The position numbers and the translations under genes were made by a program. Source: Portibacter marinus (GTDB lineage Bacteria > Bacteroidota > Bacteroidia > Chitinophagales > Saprospiraceae). Taken from it: a stretch of DNA of 64,000 nt. The DNA is taken from contig NZ_JAJNKB010000001.1 of NCBI RefSeq assembly GCF_021533195.1, positions 744,001 through 808,000 on the forward strand. Direction: 5' to 3'. Shown piece after piece: positions 8,893 through 17,248 of this stretch. The notes under the pieces were generated by a model. That model ran no database searches. It saw only the letters and a list, made by a program, of their open reading frames with translations, and was not told the DNA's origin. The stretch's first letter is position 1. Each line of letters starts with the position of its first letter.

Positions 8893-9483
8893 ATGAGTCC
8901 AAAAATAAAAGAGCTACTGTTCGCCACAGGAAATAAAAACAAAGTGAAAGAGATAAGAGCAATGCTATCAAATCTCCCTTATCATATTGTGACCATGGCG
9001 GAAGTGGGTTTCTACGAAGAGATCCCCGAAACCGGTAAGACTTTGGAGGAAAATGCCATTTTAAAAGCGAAGTACTTGCATCACCGCACAGGAAAGGCAG
9101 TGATTTCTGAAGATACTGGTCTTGAAGTTGATGCCTTAAATGGGAATCCTGGAGTTCATACGGCCAGATATGCAGGTGATTCTCGAGATGCAAATCAGAA
9201 CATGGACCTTTTGCTGTACCATCTTAAATCATGCGAGAATAGAAATGCTCAATTTAGGACGGTGATTGCTTTGATAGACAAAGGTTCTGTCAAAACTTTC
9301 GAAGGTATTGTCCGTGGCTACATCGCAAATGAGAAATCAGGCGATAAAGGTTTCGGTTATGATCCCATTTTTATTCCTGAAGGCTTTGAAGATACATTTG
9401 GACAAATGGATATGGAGTTGAAGTCCACCATGTCTCATCGAAGTCGCGCGCTTCGCAAACTAATTGAACATCTTGAACAATGA
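8893..9483 (+). CDS. rdgB: XTP/dITP diphosphatase (RdgB/HAM1 family)
   Basis: Removes non-canonical purine triphosphates (dITP, XTP) from the nucleotide pool by hydrolysis to monophosphate and pyrophosphate. The 196-residue length is typical. Motifs: LFATGNKNKVKEI at the N-terminus (triphosphate grip), ISEDTGLEVDAL (metal and base pocket), PGVHTARYAG, GFGYDPIF (specificity loop) and MSHRSRAL. The stop overlaps the ATG of the following aminotransferase by 4 bases, so translation is coupled. Confidence 0.96.
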   Translation: MSPKIKELLFATGNKNKVKEIRAMLSNLPYHIVTMAEVGFYEEIPETGKTLEENAILKAKYLHHRTGKAVISEDTGLEVDALNGNPGVHTARYAGDSRDANQNMDLLLYHLKSCENRNAQFRTVIALIDKGSVKTFEGIVRGYIANEKSGDKGFGYDPIFIPEGFEDTFGQMDMELKSTMSHRSRALRKLIEHLEQ

Positions 9484-10616
9484 GAAGTAAACTACCTAAT
9501 GTGGGAACGACCATATTCACCGAAATGTCAGGTCTTGCTGCTCAGCATGATGCCATCAATCTCTCGCAGGGATTTCCCAACTTTAACCCGGATATCAGGT
9601 TACAAAACCTGGTATCAAAGCAAATGAAAGAGGGCTATAATCAATATGCGCCTATGGCCGGAGTAGTTGAGCTAAGGGAAGTGATCGCCGAGAAAATCAA
9701 GTTCTTATATGATGTTGCGGTAGATCCTCAATCAGAGATCAATATTACAGCTGGTGGAACGCAAGCAATATTTACCGCCATCACAGCATTTATACATTCA
9801 GGGGATGAAGTTCTGGTGGTAGAACCGGCATTTGATTGTTACAATCCAGCCATACAGCTGGCTGGAGGAAAGGTCATACCCTTCGAATTAAATCCACCGG
9901 ATTTTGCTATTGACTGGAAGAAATTTGAGGATAGTATCACCCATAAAACCAGAATGATCATTATTAACACTCCACACAATCCTACAGGAAGCATTTTGAA
10001 ACATGAAGACGTGCTTCAACTATCTAAAATCGTGGAAAATCGTGACCTGGTTGTGTTGAGTGACGAAGTTTATGAACATTTGATCTTCGATGGGGAAGAG
10101 CATTGCTCTATCCTCAAGTATTCCCATTTACGCCACAAAGCCATTGCCGTATTTTCCTTTGGTAAAACCTTTCATTGTACTGGTTGGAAAATCGGATATG
10201 CAGTGATGCCTCCTCAAATGATGAAAGAATTTCGTAAAGTTCATCAATTCAATGTTTTTAGCGTTAATTCATTCGTCCAACATGGCATTGCAGATTACCT
10301 GAGCGATCGATCAACCTACATGAAACTTCCGGATTTTTATCAAGAACGAAGGGATTTACTGGCCGAGTTTCTTGCTGAATCTCCTTTTAAAATGTTGCCC
10401 AGCAAAGGCAGTTATTTTGTGCTTTGTGACTACTCCGCTATAAGTCAAAGTTCAGATACTGAATTTGCCAAATGGTTAACTGCTGAAATAGGAGTGGCTT
10501 GCATACCCATTTCAGTCTTCTATTCCTCCGGCAGACAAGATGGATATGTTAGGTTCTGTTTTGCCAAGACACCGGAAGTACTGCAGGAAGCAGGGAAATT
10601 ACTGCAAAACTTATAA
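9480..10616 (+). CDS. Methionine/kynurenine-type aminotransferase (PLP fold type I)
   Basis: 378 residues, closest in motif to E. coli YbdL (methionine aminotransferase) and kynurenine aminotransferases. Seen: INLSQGFPNF near the N-terminus (substrate loop), ITAGGTQAIFTAI (PLP phosphate), NTPHNPTG, LSDEVYEHL (Asp and Tyr holding the pyridine ring), SFGKTFHCTGWKIGY with PLP lysine K229, and VRFCFAK containing the carboxylate-binding Arg. Likely roles are the last transamination of methionine salvage or glutamine-dependent transamination of aromatic and sulfur keto acids. It overlaps rdgB by 4 bp. Confidence 0.88.
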   Translation: MRSKLPNVGTTIFTEMSGLAAQHDAINLSQGFPNFNPDIRLQNLVSKQMKEGYNQYAPMAGVVELREVIAEKIKFLYDVAVDPQSEINITAGGTQAIFTAITAFIHSGDEVLVVEPAFDCYNPAIQLAGGKVIPFELNPPDFAIDWKKFEDSITHKTRMIIINTPHNPTGSILKHEDVLQLSKIVENRDLVVLSDEVYEHLIFDGEEHCSILKYSHLRHKAIAVFSFGKTFHCTGWKIGYAVMPPQMMKEFRKVHQFNVFSVNSFVQHGIADYLSDRSTYMKLPDFYQERRDLLAEFLAESPFKMLPSKGSYFVLCDYSAISQSSDTEFAKWLTAEIGVACIPISVFYSSGRQDGYVRFCFAKTPEVLQEAGKLLQNL

Positions 10617-10654
10617 CGATTAAATAAACATACTTAACCATTCTATAGATCATC

Positions 10655-11293
10655 ATGAAAAGTTTTCTTCCTCTCTATTTAACATTATTTAGCTTTTTTC
10701 AAATAGGATTTGCACAAAGTCCGGAAAATAAACAAGAAATTAAATATTTTGACCCCAACTATGATCCACTCACTAAGGAGGAATTTCAATATTTGCTTTA
10801 TAACTATCCATTTTTGGATGTAGTGGGTGACTCATCACATCATATGATACTAGTAGAGCGAAAAGAAGGTGGAATAATTAAGAATATGACCTTATTTGAT
10901 CGCATACTTGAAGAAGCAGTTGGGCAACAATTTGATGCCAGTCTTCCCGTCGTTGCCATTTTCTACCCAGGAAAAGACCCCTGTAATTCAAGTGGCAGGG
11001 CTACTAATCGCACCATGAAAAAATGGTACAATGAAATGGAACGTTTAATACAAAAAGTGCACAAAGCGAATGTTATTTATGTCTATGCTGATGACAAAGG
11101 ACTAGCTCGCAGAACTGGTGATCGAAACTGGATAGAAGACCCTGAGAACCTCTTCAGGTCCAGCTTTTTCCAACGCCATTATCCGTGTTCAAGTTATGTC
11201 ATTATCACAGAAGAAGGTCAATATAGTGCCTATTTCGGTGAGTTTTCTAAAGAAGGTTTAGTGGCTACCTTTCAAGAGCTTTTAAAAAACTGA
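10655..11293 (+). CDS. Secreted protein of unknown function, possibly thioredoxin-like
   Basis: 212 residues with a clean signal peptide ending GFAQ. I do not recognise the family. The second half has strands and helices in a thioredoxin-like order: PVVAIFYPGKDPCNSSG, then VIYVYADDKG, then PCSSYVIITEEGQYSAYFG and a final helix LVATFQELLKN. Cysteines C109 (approximately) and the one in YPCSSY are far apart and there is no CxxC pair, so redox activity is doubtful. It follows the aminotransferase by 38 bp and could be read through from rdgB. Confidence 0.6.
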   Translation: MKSFLPLYLTLFSFFQIGFAQSPENKQEIKYFDPNYDPLTKEEFQYLLYNYPFLDVVGDSSHHMILVERKEGGIIKNMTLFDRILEEAVGQQFDASLPVVAIFYPGKDPCNSSGRATNRTMKKWYNEMERLIQKVHKANVIYVYADDKGLARRTGDRNWIEDPENLFRSSFFQRHYPCSSYVIITEEGQYSAYFGEFSKEGLVATFQELLKN

Positions 11294-11409
11294 TATCTTA
11301 TTGATATTGGAATCGCGAAAAAATTCTAGAGAGCCCCATTAGATTTAATGCTAAGCATTTAAGAAGTAGGAAAGTTTAATGTTAAGAATTCGCGTGGTTT
11401 GAAGCATGC

Positions 11410-11444
11410 AAAAAAAAAGTCCTATGCGAATAATCACACAGGAC
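11410..11444 (-). terminator. Rho-independent terminator of the DUF1573 gene
   Basis: On the minus strand, GTCCTGTG and CATAGGAC pair as an 8-bp stem with one G-U pair (11437-11444 with 11419-11426), followed by nine T residues (11410-11418). It lies about 70 bases past the DUF1573 stop. Confidence 0.75.
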
Positions 11445-11512
11445 CTTAATTCTTTCTTGAAGATATTGACCTTAGATAAACATAAGGTTATGAAAGGTCA
11501 ATTTCTGATTGC

Positions 11513-12016
11513 TTATCCAGCAGTTTCTTCCTTATTCACTTTACCTTTGATGGTAATTCTTGTATCAGGAGGAGTTGTGTTAGCAGTAATGGTCACAGTT
11601 TTAGTCTGTGCTCCGCCACCAACTCTACCTTTTCCTTTAGAGTCAAATCTTACTAAAATCTCACCAGACTCTCCTGGAGCGATTGGTTCTTTCGGCCATT
11701 GAGGAACAGTACATCCACAAGATCCTTTAGCGTTAGAAATCACTAATGGTTCGCTTCCTGTATTTGTAAACTTATACATATGCTCTACTTTTTCTCCGTC
11801 CATTACTTCACCAAAATCGTAAGAATTCTCTTCGAATTCGATGGAAGTCGTCGGTCCAACAGGTACTGCAGGAGCAACTGGAGTTGAAGGAGTAGCAACA
11901 GCAGCTGTAGGAGCGTTAGGAGTTGCCAAATTGGTGTCTTCAGTAGTGGCTGTGTCGTTATTACAAGATGTCATAGCGAAGGCAAAAACTACTGCTAATA
12001 AACTTAAATACTTCAT
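11513..12016 (-). CDS. DUF1573 domain lipoprotein
   Basis: 167 residues. Lipoprotein signal with lipobox MTSC (Cys18), then a low-complexity Ala/Thr/Pro/Val linker (about 22-55), then a DUF1573 Ig-like domain: SYDFGEVMDGEKVEHMYKF, TNTGSEPLVISNAKGSCGCT and PIAPGESGEI. The SCGCT motif is characteristic. DUF1573 proteins are common, abundant Bacteroidota envelope proteins without an assigned biochemical function. The linker would hold the domain away from the membrane. Two phased direct repeats lie 78-113 bp upstream, suggesting regulated transcription. Confidence 0.88.
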   Translation of the reverse strand: MKYLSLLAVVFAFAMTSCNNDTATTEDTNLATPNAPTAAVATPSTPVAPAVPVGPTTSIEFEENSYDFGEVMDGEKVEHMYKFTNTGSEPLVISNAKGSCGCTVPQWPKEPIAPGESGEILVRFDSKGKGRVGGGAQTKTVTITANTTPPDTRITIKGKVNKEETAG

Positions 12017-12093
12017 TATTTTAAAATTTGAGTTTTACTAATGTTTCTAAATTCGATTCAAATATAAAGTGAAAAACATAGAGTTTTCAGTTG

Positions 12094-12129
12094 TTTGCAA
12101 CTCGTTAACAATCATTTGCAACTCGTTAA
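12094..12129. promoter_or_regulatory. Direct repeat pair phased by 21 bp upstream of the DUF1573 gene
   Basis: The 15-mer TTTGCAACTCGTTAA occurs at 12094-12108 and again at 12115-12129, exactly 21 bp (two helical turns) apart. A weaker third copy, CTTGAACTCAT, is at 12131-12141. The repeats lie 78-113 bp before the DUF1573 start. This arrangement is typical of cooperative transcription-factor sites on one DNA face. Confidence 0.5.
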
Positions 12130-12230
12130 ACTTGAACTCATATTACGTTTTTATTTAATGTTTTCAAATATTGTGCCGATCTCGGCCGGTTTATTGTAGA
12201 TAATTTATCTGTACCGCAAATCACGAGCAA

Positions 12231-12503
12231 TCCCTTAAAGAGCCTTCTGCGCTCCAAGGCTCTGCTGCAGCTCTTGAAGGGAAAAGCGAATCCTGAGAAA
12301 TCCCTTAAAGAGCTTTCTGCGCTGCAAGGCTTTGCTGCAGCTCTTGAAGGGAATAGCGAAAAGCGAATCTCGAACTTTCATCCCTTAAAGAGCAAACCTA
12401 CCCTCCAAAGCTTTGCTGCAGCTCTTGAAGGGAATAGAAAATCACGAGCAATCCCTTAAAGAGCCTCCTGTGCTGAAAGGCTTTGCTGCAGCTCTTGAAG
12501 GGA
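12231..12503. repeat. Array of four 52-53 bp palindromic repeat units
   Basis: Units at 12231-12282, 12301-12352, 12381-12433 and 12452-12503. Each begins with TCCCTTAAAGAGC and ends with GCTCTTGAAGGGA, which are complementary at 12 of 13 positions, so each unit can fold into a long hairpin with a roughly 26-base interior. Interiors share CTGC...AAGGCTTTGCTGCA but diverge in places. Linkers (18-28 bp) contain repeated AGCGAA, and ATCACGAGCAA precedes units 1 and 4. No T-run follows. It resembles a REP/BIME-type palindromic cluster. The 61-codon open frame across it is an artefact. Confidence 0.85.
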
Positions 12504-12541
12504 ATAGCGAAAAGCGAACTGCGATCAGCGAACTCCCCAAA

Positions 12542-14164
12542 CTACCTACTAGCAATCCAACGCTGAAATTCTTCTAAAGATTTTGCATTCAGACAATCCT
12601 CCGCCGTTAATCCTCCTTTTCGCGCCGCGGCGACACCCCACCGAATATCATTAATCCCACCTATACTATGGGCATCCGGATTAATCGAAATCATCACGCC
12701 CTTCTCCACTGCATAAGGTATCCACGACCAATCTAGATCAAGCCGATGCGGACTGGCATTTAGTTCTATAACGACCCCGTTGGCAGCACAAGCATCAATA
12801 ATCATTTTGTGATCGATCGGATATCCTTTCCTGGCCAGAAGCAATCGCCCAGTCGGATGGCCTAATATTCGACAAAAGGGATTCTCGATCGCTGTCAACA
12901 ATCGTCTCGTCGCTTTTTCTTCATCCATCTTCAAATTAGAATGAACAGATGCAATAACCAGATCAAATGTTTCTAAAACCCCATCATCATAATCTAGAGA
13001 GCCGTCATTTAATATATCTGACTCTATGCTTTTAAAGATTCTAAACTCCGGATATTTCTTGTTTAACGCATCTATTTCCTCCTGTTGTTGATACACCCGA
13101 TCTACCTGCAAACCATCTGCATAAAAAGCAGATTTGGAATGATCACTCATAACCAGATACTGATATCCCTGACGCATGCACTCTAAAGCCATTTCCTCGA
13201 CCGTATTCAGTCCATCACTATACACACTGTGATTGTGTACTACGCCCTTGATGTCGGAAACTTCCACCAATTCAGGCAAAGCATCATCCTTCGCCAGTTC
13301 AATCCAATAATCGTCTTCTCTCAGTTCAGCCGGTATAAAAGCCAAGTCCAGGTTTTCGAAAACCAATTCTTCCTCCTCAGCAGATTCTGCCCCCATGTCC
13401 ATCAAAGCATCACTAAAGTCACTTGCAGAGCTAAGCAATATGCTTTCTAATCCAAATGCTGATGTTTCCACAAAATGAACGTCAACCAAATGATTATGAA
13501 ATCGCAATCCATCTTCAGTGACCTCTATACCTTCTATTTCATTAACCTCCACTTCTACATCTGCAAGAACTTCTATACCTGATACCACCGGAAGTTTTCT
13601 GGCCACTTCCCCGACCAATCCTATTAAGGCATCTGGGTATCGATCTCTCAAAATTTGCAATAATTCGATAGCATCCGGAACCACAGCAGCATAATGTGCC
13701 GAACCTCTGGATTCTATAAAATACTCTAGCTGTTCTTCTACTTGCGCCTGAGTCTTCAACCCGAAACCTTTTAGTTTGACCAATCGATTCTCTCGACAAG
13801 CCTGAAGTAATTCTCCCGCAGACTCCACTCCCAGATCTTTCCAAACTGTCAAGATCTTTTTTGCTCCCAAACCTTTGATCATTAACAGTTCCTGGATTCC
13901 CTCTGGCGTCATTTCCAGATATTTATTCATAGCGGACATCTCACCAGTCTCTATCAACTCTCTGATCTTCGAGGAAATAGCCTTGCCTATACCGGGAATT
14001 TTTGAAATTTCTTCTTCACTCATTTGAGTCAGATCATCCGGCAACTTCCGCAAAGTAAGGTAGGCATTGGTATAGGAGCGGGTCTTGAATGGATTTTCTC
14101 CGTGAAGGTCCATCAGTTTTCCCAACATATTGAATTTTGAAGCAAGCTCTTTATTCGTCATCAT
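12542..14164 (-). CDS. PolX-family protein with PHP phosphoesterase domain; polymerase site degenerate
   Basis: 540 residues. Order: PolX 8-kDa/HhH region (1-150; two helix-hairpin-helix motifs, IPGIGKAI and IKGLGAKKI), a remnant nucleotidyltransferase palm (160-290) and a C-terminal PHP domain (305-540). PHP metal ligands look complete: H310, H312, D317, D341-H342, E381, H408, H436 and D497-H499. In active PolX the palm carries GS-x-RR and GDxD; here the equivalent stretch reads GEVARK and SGIEVLADVEV, so DNA synthesis is unlikely while the Mn-dependent 3'-5' exonuclease/phosphoesterase should work. Probable DNA-repair nuclease. The first codons are Met-Met; the second Met is equally possible. 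Confidence 0.88.
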   Translation of the reverse strand: MMTNKELASKFNMLGKLMDLHGENPFKTRSYTNAYLTLRKLPDDLTQMSEEEISKIPGIGKAISSKIRELIETGEMSAMNKYLEMTPEGIQELLMIKGLGAKKILTVWKDLGVESAGELLQACRENRLVKLKGFGLKTQAQVEEQLEYFIESRGSAHYAAVVPDAIELLQILRDRYPDALIGLVGEVARKLPVVSGIEVLADVEVEVNEIEGIEVTEDGLRFHNHLVDVHFVETSAFGLESILLSSASDFSDALMDMGAESAEEEELVFENLDLAFIPAELREDDYWIELAKDDALPELVEVSDIKGVVHNHSVYSDGLNTVEEMALECMRQGYQYLVMSDHSKSAFYADGLQVDRVYQQQEEIDALNKKYPEFRIFKSIESDILNDGSLDYDDGVLETFDLVIASVHSNLKMDEEKATRRLLTAIENPFCRILGHPTGRLLLARKGYPIDHKMIIDACAANGVVIELNASPHRLDLDWSWIPYAVEKGVMISINPDAHSIGGINDIRWGVAAARKGGLTAEDCLNAKSLEEFQRWIASR

Positions 14165-14179
14165 TTAAACATTGACCTA

Positions 14180-14187
14180 CAAAATTA
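14180..14187 (-). promoter_or_regulatory. Bacteroidota -7 box for the PolX gene
   Basis: The minus strand reads TAATTTTG, fitting TAnnTTTG, 16 bases before the ATG at 14164. No -33 TTTG at standard spacing was seen. Confidence 0.4.
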
Positions 14188-14304
14188 TCACAACAAGCCC
14201 TCCTATCCACCTTATCATCCAAATTTCTGAAAATAATTTTAACATGACCGTAACTTTTGCAAACTTACTGAGTATACAATGCAAACGACAGAAAGAAATA
14301 TCAC

Positions 14305-14847
14305 TTGAATTATACTGACGAAGAATTGATGCAGCGTGCTAAAGCAGGAGAACTTAAATGTATATCTACACTTTTCGATCGATACCATGTGCGGTTATAC
14401 AACTATTTCTTTCAGCAGACGCGTGACAAAGGTCAAAGTGAAGACTTGACTCAGAATGTGTTTGAACGAATCATTAAGTACCGAAAAAAATATCGGGAAA
14501 AGAAAAATTTTACTTCCTGGATCTATGCGATTGCGAGAAATGTACATATGGATCTTTACAGGAAAAAAAGATTTGACTTGCCCGGCAATGATAAGGTGCA
14601 AAGACTGGCTGAAGTTCCGAATGAGGATGAGACCATCGAAAGTTTGCATGACAATAGACTCAAACTAGCTATGGCTCAACTGAGGCAGGATGAGCAGCAA
14701 ATCTTATGGATGACTAGGTTTGAAAAGATGAAGTACGCTGAAGTTGCCGAAGTGTTCGAATGCTCTGAGGGTGCCATCAAAGCAAAAGTACACAGGACGA
14801 TGAAAAATTTAAAGGAAGTATTTTTTAAAATCATTGTAGATGAATAA
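14305..14847 (+). CDS. ECF-type RNA polymerase sigma factor
   Basis: 180 residues with sigma region 2 (about 20-90: LFDRYHVRLYNYFFQQTRD, DLTQNVFERIIKY, FTSWIYAIARNVHMDLYRK) and sigma region 4 (about 115-175: LPQ-like ILWMTRFEKMKYAEVAEVF, EGAIKAKVHRTMKNL helix-turn-helix). The start is TTG, preceded by a purine-rich GAAAGAAA stretch; a nearby ATG at 14279 is in another frame. The stop overlaps the anti-sigma gene by 8 bases. It directs transcription of an envelope-related regulon, probably including its own operon. Confidence 0.9.
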   Translation: MNYTDEELMQRAKAGELKCISTLFDRYHVRLYNYFFQQTRDKGQSEDLTQNVFERIIKYRKKYREKKNFTSWIYAIARNVHMDLYRKKRFDLPGNDKVQRLAEVPNEDETIESLHDNRLKLAMAQLRQDEQQILWMTRFEKMKYAEVAEVFECSEGAIKAKVHRTMKNLKEVFFKIIVDE

Positions 14848-15586
14848 GGAAGAGAAAATAATTGATTACCTGCAGGGAGAGATGACTTATGAAGAAAGGT
14901 CGAAGTTTGAGAGATCATTGACTTCAGATCCTGTTCTAAAGGCAGAGTTGGAAGAATACCGTCTATTATTTGATGAAATAGATCAGATGGAGATTTCCAG
15001 ACCCTCATTAACCTTGAAGTCGAATTTTGACTATATGCTCGAAAGCGAGATGATCAGGCAAGATTCAAAATCAAATGTGATGACATTAAAAACCTGGCGA
15101 TCAGCGGCGGCGGTAGCAGCCATCCTTGTCATCGGATTTTTAGTAGGTCAAAATTGGACACAAAAAAGTGTGATTAATCAACAGTCTCAAGCATTGGTTG
15201 CGGATATGAAACGTAATATGAAATCCGAATCAGTTACTGGAAGAATCGAGGCTGTGCAAGTTAGTCAGCAATTTGCAAAACCTGAAAATGAAGTTTTAAA
15301 TACTTTGATCGAAACATTGAAGAACGATAGTAGTCCTAATGTGAGATTGGCCGCTGCAGAAGCCCTGGACCGCTACGCTGCGGAAGAAAAGGTACGGACT
15401 GCTTTGGTCAGACAACTATCAACAGAAAAAGACCCCTTCGTACTCATCGCTTTGATCAATACATTATCAGAACAAAAAGTAGAAAAAGCAATCGATCCTC
15501 TGCAGGAATTAACAACAGCAGAAGATGTTGCAAAATTTATTAAAGATGAAGCCCATCTGGGATTAATTAAAATTGAAAAAATTTAG
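14840..15586 (+). CDS. Putative membrane anti-sigma factor with periplasmic HEAT repeats
   Basis: 248 residues. N-terminal 75 residues are helical and acidic like anti-sigma domains (IIDYLQGEMTYEERSKFE) but lack the zinc-binding His/Cys set. One membrane segment lies at about 86-104 (SAAAVAAILVIGFLVGQNW). The remainder, predicted periplasmic, contains two to three HEAT-like repeats (ETLKNDSSPNVRLAAAEAL, ALVRQLSTEKDPFVLIALI, IDPLQELTTAEDVAKFIKDE). Overlap with the sigma gene and order in the operon support the anti-sigma role. The HEAT portion is a plausible sensor or protein-docking surface. Confidence 0.75.
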   Translation: MNKEEKIIDYLQGEMTYEERSKFERSLTSDPVLKAELEEYRLLFDEIDQMEISRPSLTLKSNFDYMLESEMIRQDSKSNVMTLKTWRSAAAVAAILVIGFLVGQNWTQKSVINQQSQALVADMKRNMKSESVTGRIEAVQVSQQFAKPENEVLNTLIETLKNDSSPNVRLAAAEALDRYAAEEKVRTALVRQLSTEKDPFVLIALINTLSEQKVEKAIDPLQELTTAEDVAKFIKDEAHLGLIKIEKI

Positions 15587-15588
15587 AA

Positions 15589-16359
15589 ATGAAATATTTA
15601 TTGACAACAATAGGAATGTGTATCGCTCTGGCAATCGGAGCACAGGATTATAACGTAGCCCACAATGGTGGAAAACTGATACTTGAAGGCGTGGATAACG
15701 CAAAAATCACATCGTACGATGGTTCTGAGGTCGTGTTCAGCGCCAAAATAGAAAGAGATGAAAAAAAATCGGAAAGGGCTAAAGGTTTAAAACCCATCAA
15801 CTCTCTAGGTTTAGATGACAATTCCGGGATAGGTCTGTCCGTAAAAAAGGATGGTGATAATTTGAAAGTCACTCAAATTGGTGAATGCATGTGTGATGAT
15901 GACGAAGGTTACACCATTAAGTTGCCAAAGTCAATGGGAGTGGACTACTCGCATTCTACCTACGATTCAGATCGGCTCATGATAGAAGGGGTTACAAAAG
16001 AAATCGTCGTCTCCACTAATTATACCAATGTAAAATTAAAGGATGTCACAGGACCAATGTCTGTAAAAACAGTATATGGAGATATTGAAGCCACATTTTC
16101 AAGTGTAGAGCAAAACTCTTCAGTATCTCTAAACTCTGTATATGGCTTTGTAGATGCTGCTATTCCCGCAGCCAGTAAAGCAAAACTAAGCTTAAAAACA
16201 CCCTACGGACAAATATATACCGACTTTGATATTGATGTCGCTTCCACTAACGGCATGAGAGAACTGTCAGATAAGAAGATAAGTGGAACCATAAATAGTG
16301 GTGGCGTAGATTTTATGATCAAATCAGGATATGAAAATATCTATTTAAGAAAAAAGTAA
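15589..16359 (+). CDS. DUF4097-type beta-helical exported protein
   Basis: 256 residues with a signal peptide ending IGAQ. The body is a repeating short-strand beta-solenoid of the DUF4097/putative adhesin type: KLILEGVDNAKITSYDG, ltVSTNYTNVKLKDVTG, SVKTVYGDIEATF, SLNSVYGFVDAAI, SLKTPYGQIYTDF, MIKSGYENIYLRKK. Such proteins commonly accompany ECF or anti-sigma genes and are thought to act in the envelope, but no activity is assigned. It follows the anti-sigma gene by 2 bp, so all three are co-transcribed. Paralogous to the next gene. Confidence 0.8.
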   Translation: MKYLLTTIGMCIALAIGAQDYNVAHNGGKLILEGVDNAKITSYDGSEVVFSAKIERDEKKSERAKGLKPINSLGLDDNSGIGLSVKKDGDNLKVTQIGECMCDDDEGYTIKLPKSMGVDYSHSTYDSDRLMIEGVTKEIVVSTNYTNVKLKDVTGPMSVKTVYGDIEATFSSVEQNSSVSLNSVYGFVDAAIPAASKAKLSLKTPYGQIYTDFDIDVASTNGMRELSDKKISGTINSGGVDFMIKSGYENIYLRKK

Positions 16360-16364
16360 GCTGA

Positions 16365-16388
16365 TGCCCCGGCTCATTCGTCGGGGCA
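16365..16388 (+). terminator. GC-rich hairpin between the DUF4097 paralogues
   Basis: TGCCCCG (16365-16371) pairs with CGGGGCA (16382-16388). Only a weak CTTT follows rather than a T-run, so it may reduce rather than stop transcription into the second paralogue, or protect the upstream mRNA end. Confidence 0.4.
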
Positions 16389-16437
16389 CCACTCTTTATC
16401 AAAAAAGGACTTTCAGTCCTAAACAAAACAAACAATT

Positions 16438-17241
16438 ATGAATATTAAACATGCAATACTGGTTGCATTGGCCATGCCATGTCTGCTTGCAGCGCAATCA
16501 AATTTAAGTACAAGCTATCCACTGAATAACGCTTCTTCCATAAAACTTGATTTTCAATATGGAGATCTGGAAATTGAGAAGCATTCCGGAAACGAAATCA
16601 AACTCGAGGCCAATGTTTTGGTCAATGGTATGGATGGATCGCAATACTTTGACCTTGATTCTAAACGCTCCGGAAACACCCTTGAATTAACTGCCAGAGC
16701 TGACTTCGAAGGAGTCGATAAAAGAATGACCATCATTATGAACGATGGCTCCAAGATTTACAAAGACGGCAAAAATATGACCATTGAAGAAGTAAGTGAT
16801 GATGAAGGAGTTAAAAATGTATATCATGGACTGGATGTGGATGCCACATTTACCTTGAAGATTCCTGAGAACATAAATTTACATGCAGAAACAACCTTTG
16901 GTAGTATCATGATTAAGGATTATTGGCAGGATATGCACATTCACAGTACTTACGGTTCTGTGGACGCGGTCATTAAGAATCCACCTTCTGCACCCGTCAT
17001 GAAAATTAGCAGTACCTACAGTGAAGTAGACCTCATGATCCCCTCTTCTGTCAATGCAGCTTTAAAAATGACTACGGGATTCGGTCGAATCTATACTGAT
17101 ATGAATATCGAACCGGAATTTAATTCGAAGGGCAAAAACAGACATCATGGACAGGACATCGATGCCAAACTGAATAGTGGTAAAGGTTCAATTACATTGG
17201 ATGCAACATACAGCAATATCTATTTGAGGAAGGCTTTGTAG
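16438..17241 (+). CDS. DUF4097-type beta-helical exported protein, paralogue
   Basis: 267 residues, signal peptide ending LLAAQ. Same fold class as the preceding gene: LDFQYGDLEIEKHSGNEI, TFGSIMIKDYW, HSTYGSVDAVI, SSTYSEVDLMI, TTGFGRIYTDM and the C-terminal ATYSNIYLRKA, which matches the SGYENIYLRKK end of its neighbour. It sits 78 bp downstream behind a hairpin and is probably the last gene of the sigma-factor operon. Function unknown; likely a surface or periplasmic beta-solenoid. Confidence 0.8.
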   Translation: MNIKHAILVALAMPCLLAAQSNLSTSYPLNNASSIKLDFQYGDLEIEKHSGNEIKLEANVLVNGMDGSQYFDLDSKRSGNTLELTARADFEGVDKRMTIIMNDGSKIYKDGKNMTIEEVSDDEGVKNVYHGLDVDATFTLKIPENINLHAETTFGSIMIKDYWQDMHIHSTYGSVDAVIKNPPSAPVMKISSTYSEVDLMIPSSVNAALKMTTGFGRIYTDMNIEPEFNSKGKNRHHGQDIDAKLNSGKGSITLDATYSNIYLRKAL

Positions 17242-17248
17242 TTCCAAA

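Noticed and set aside
11406-11702. 98-codon plus-strand frame
   Set aside because: Lies over the terminator and antisense to the well-supported DUF1573 gene.
12274-12459. 61-codon open frame across the repeat array
   Set aside because: It exists only because the repeat unit is open in that frame; composition is repetitive and it has no context.
12231-12503. Possible CRISPR array
   Set aside because: Units are 52-53 bp palindromes with divergent interiors, and linkers are short, unequal and themselves repetitive; no cas genes are present.
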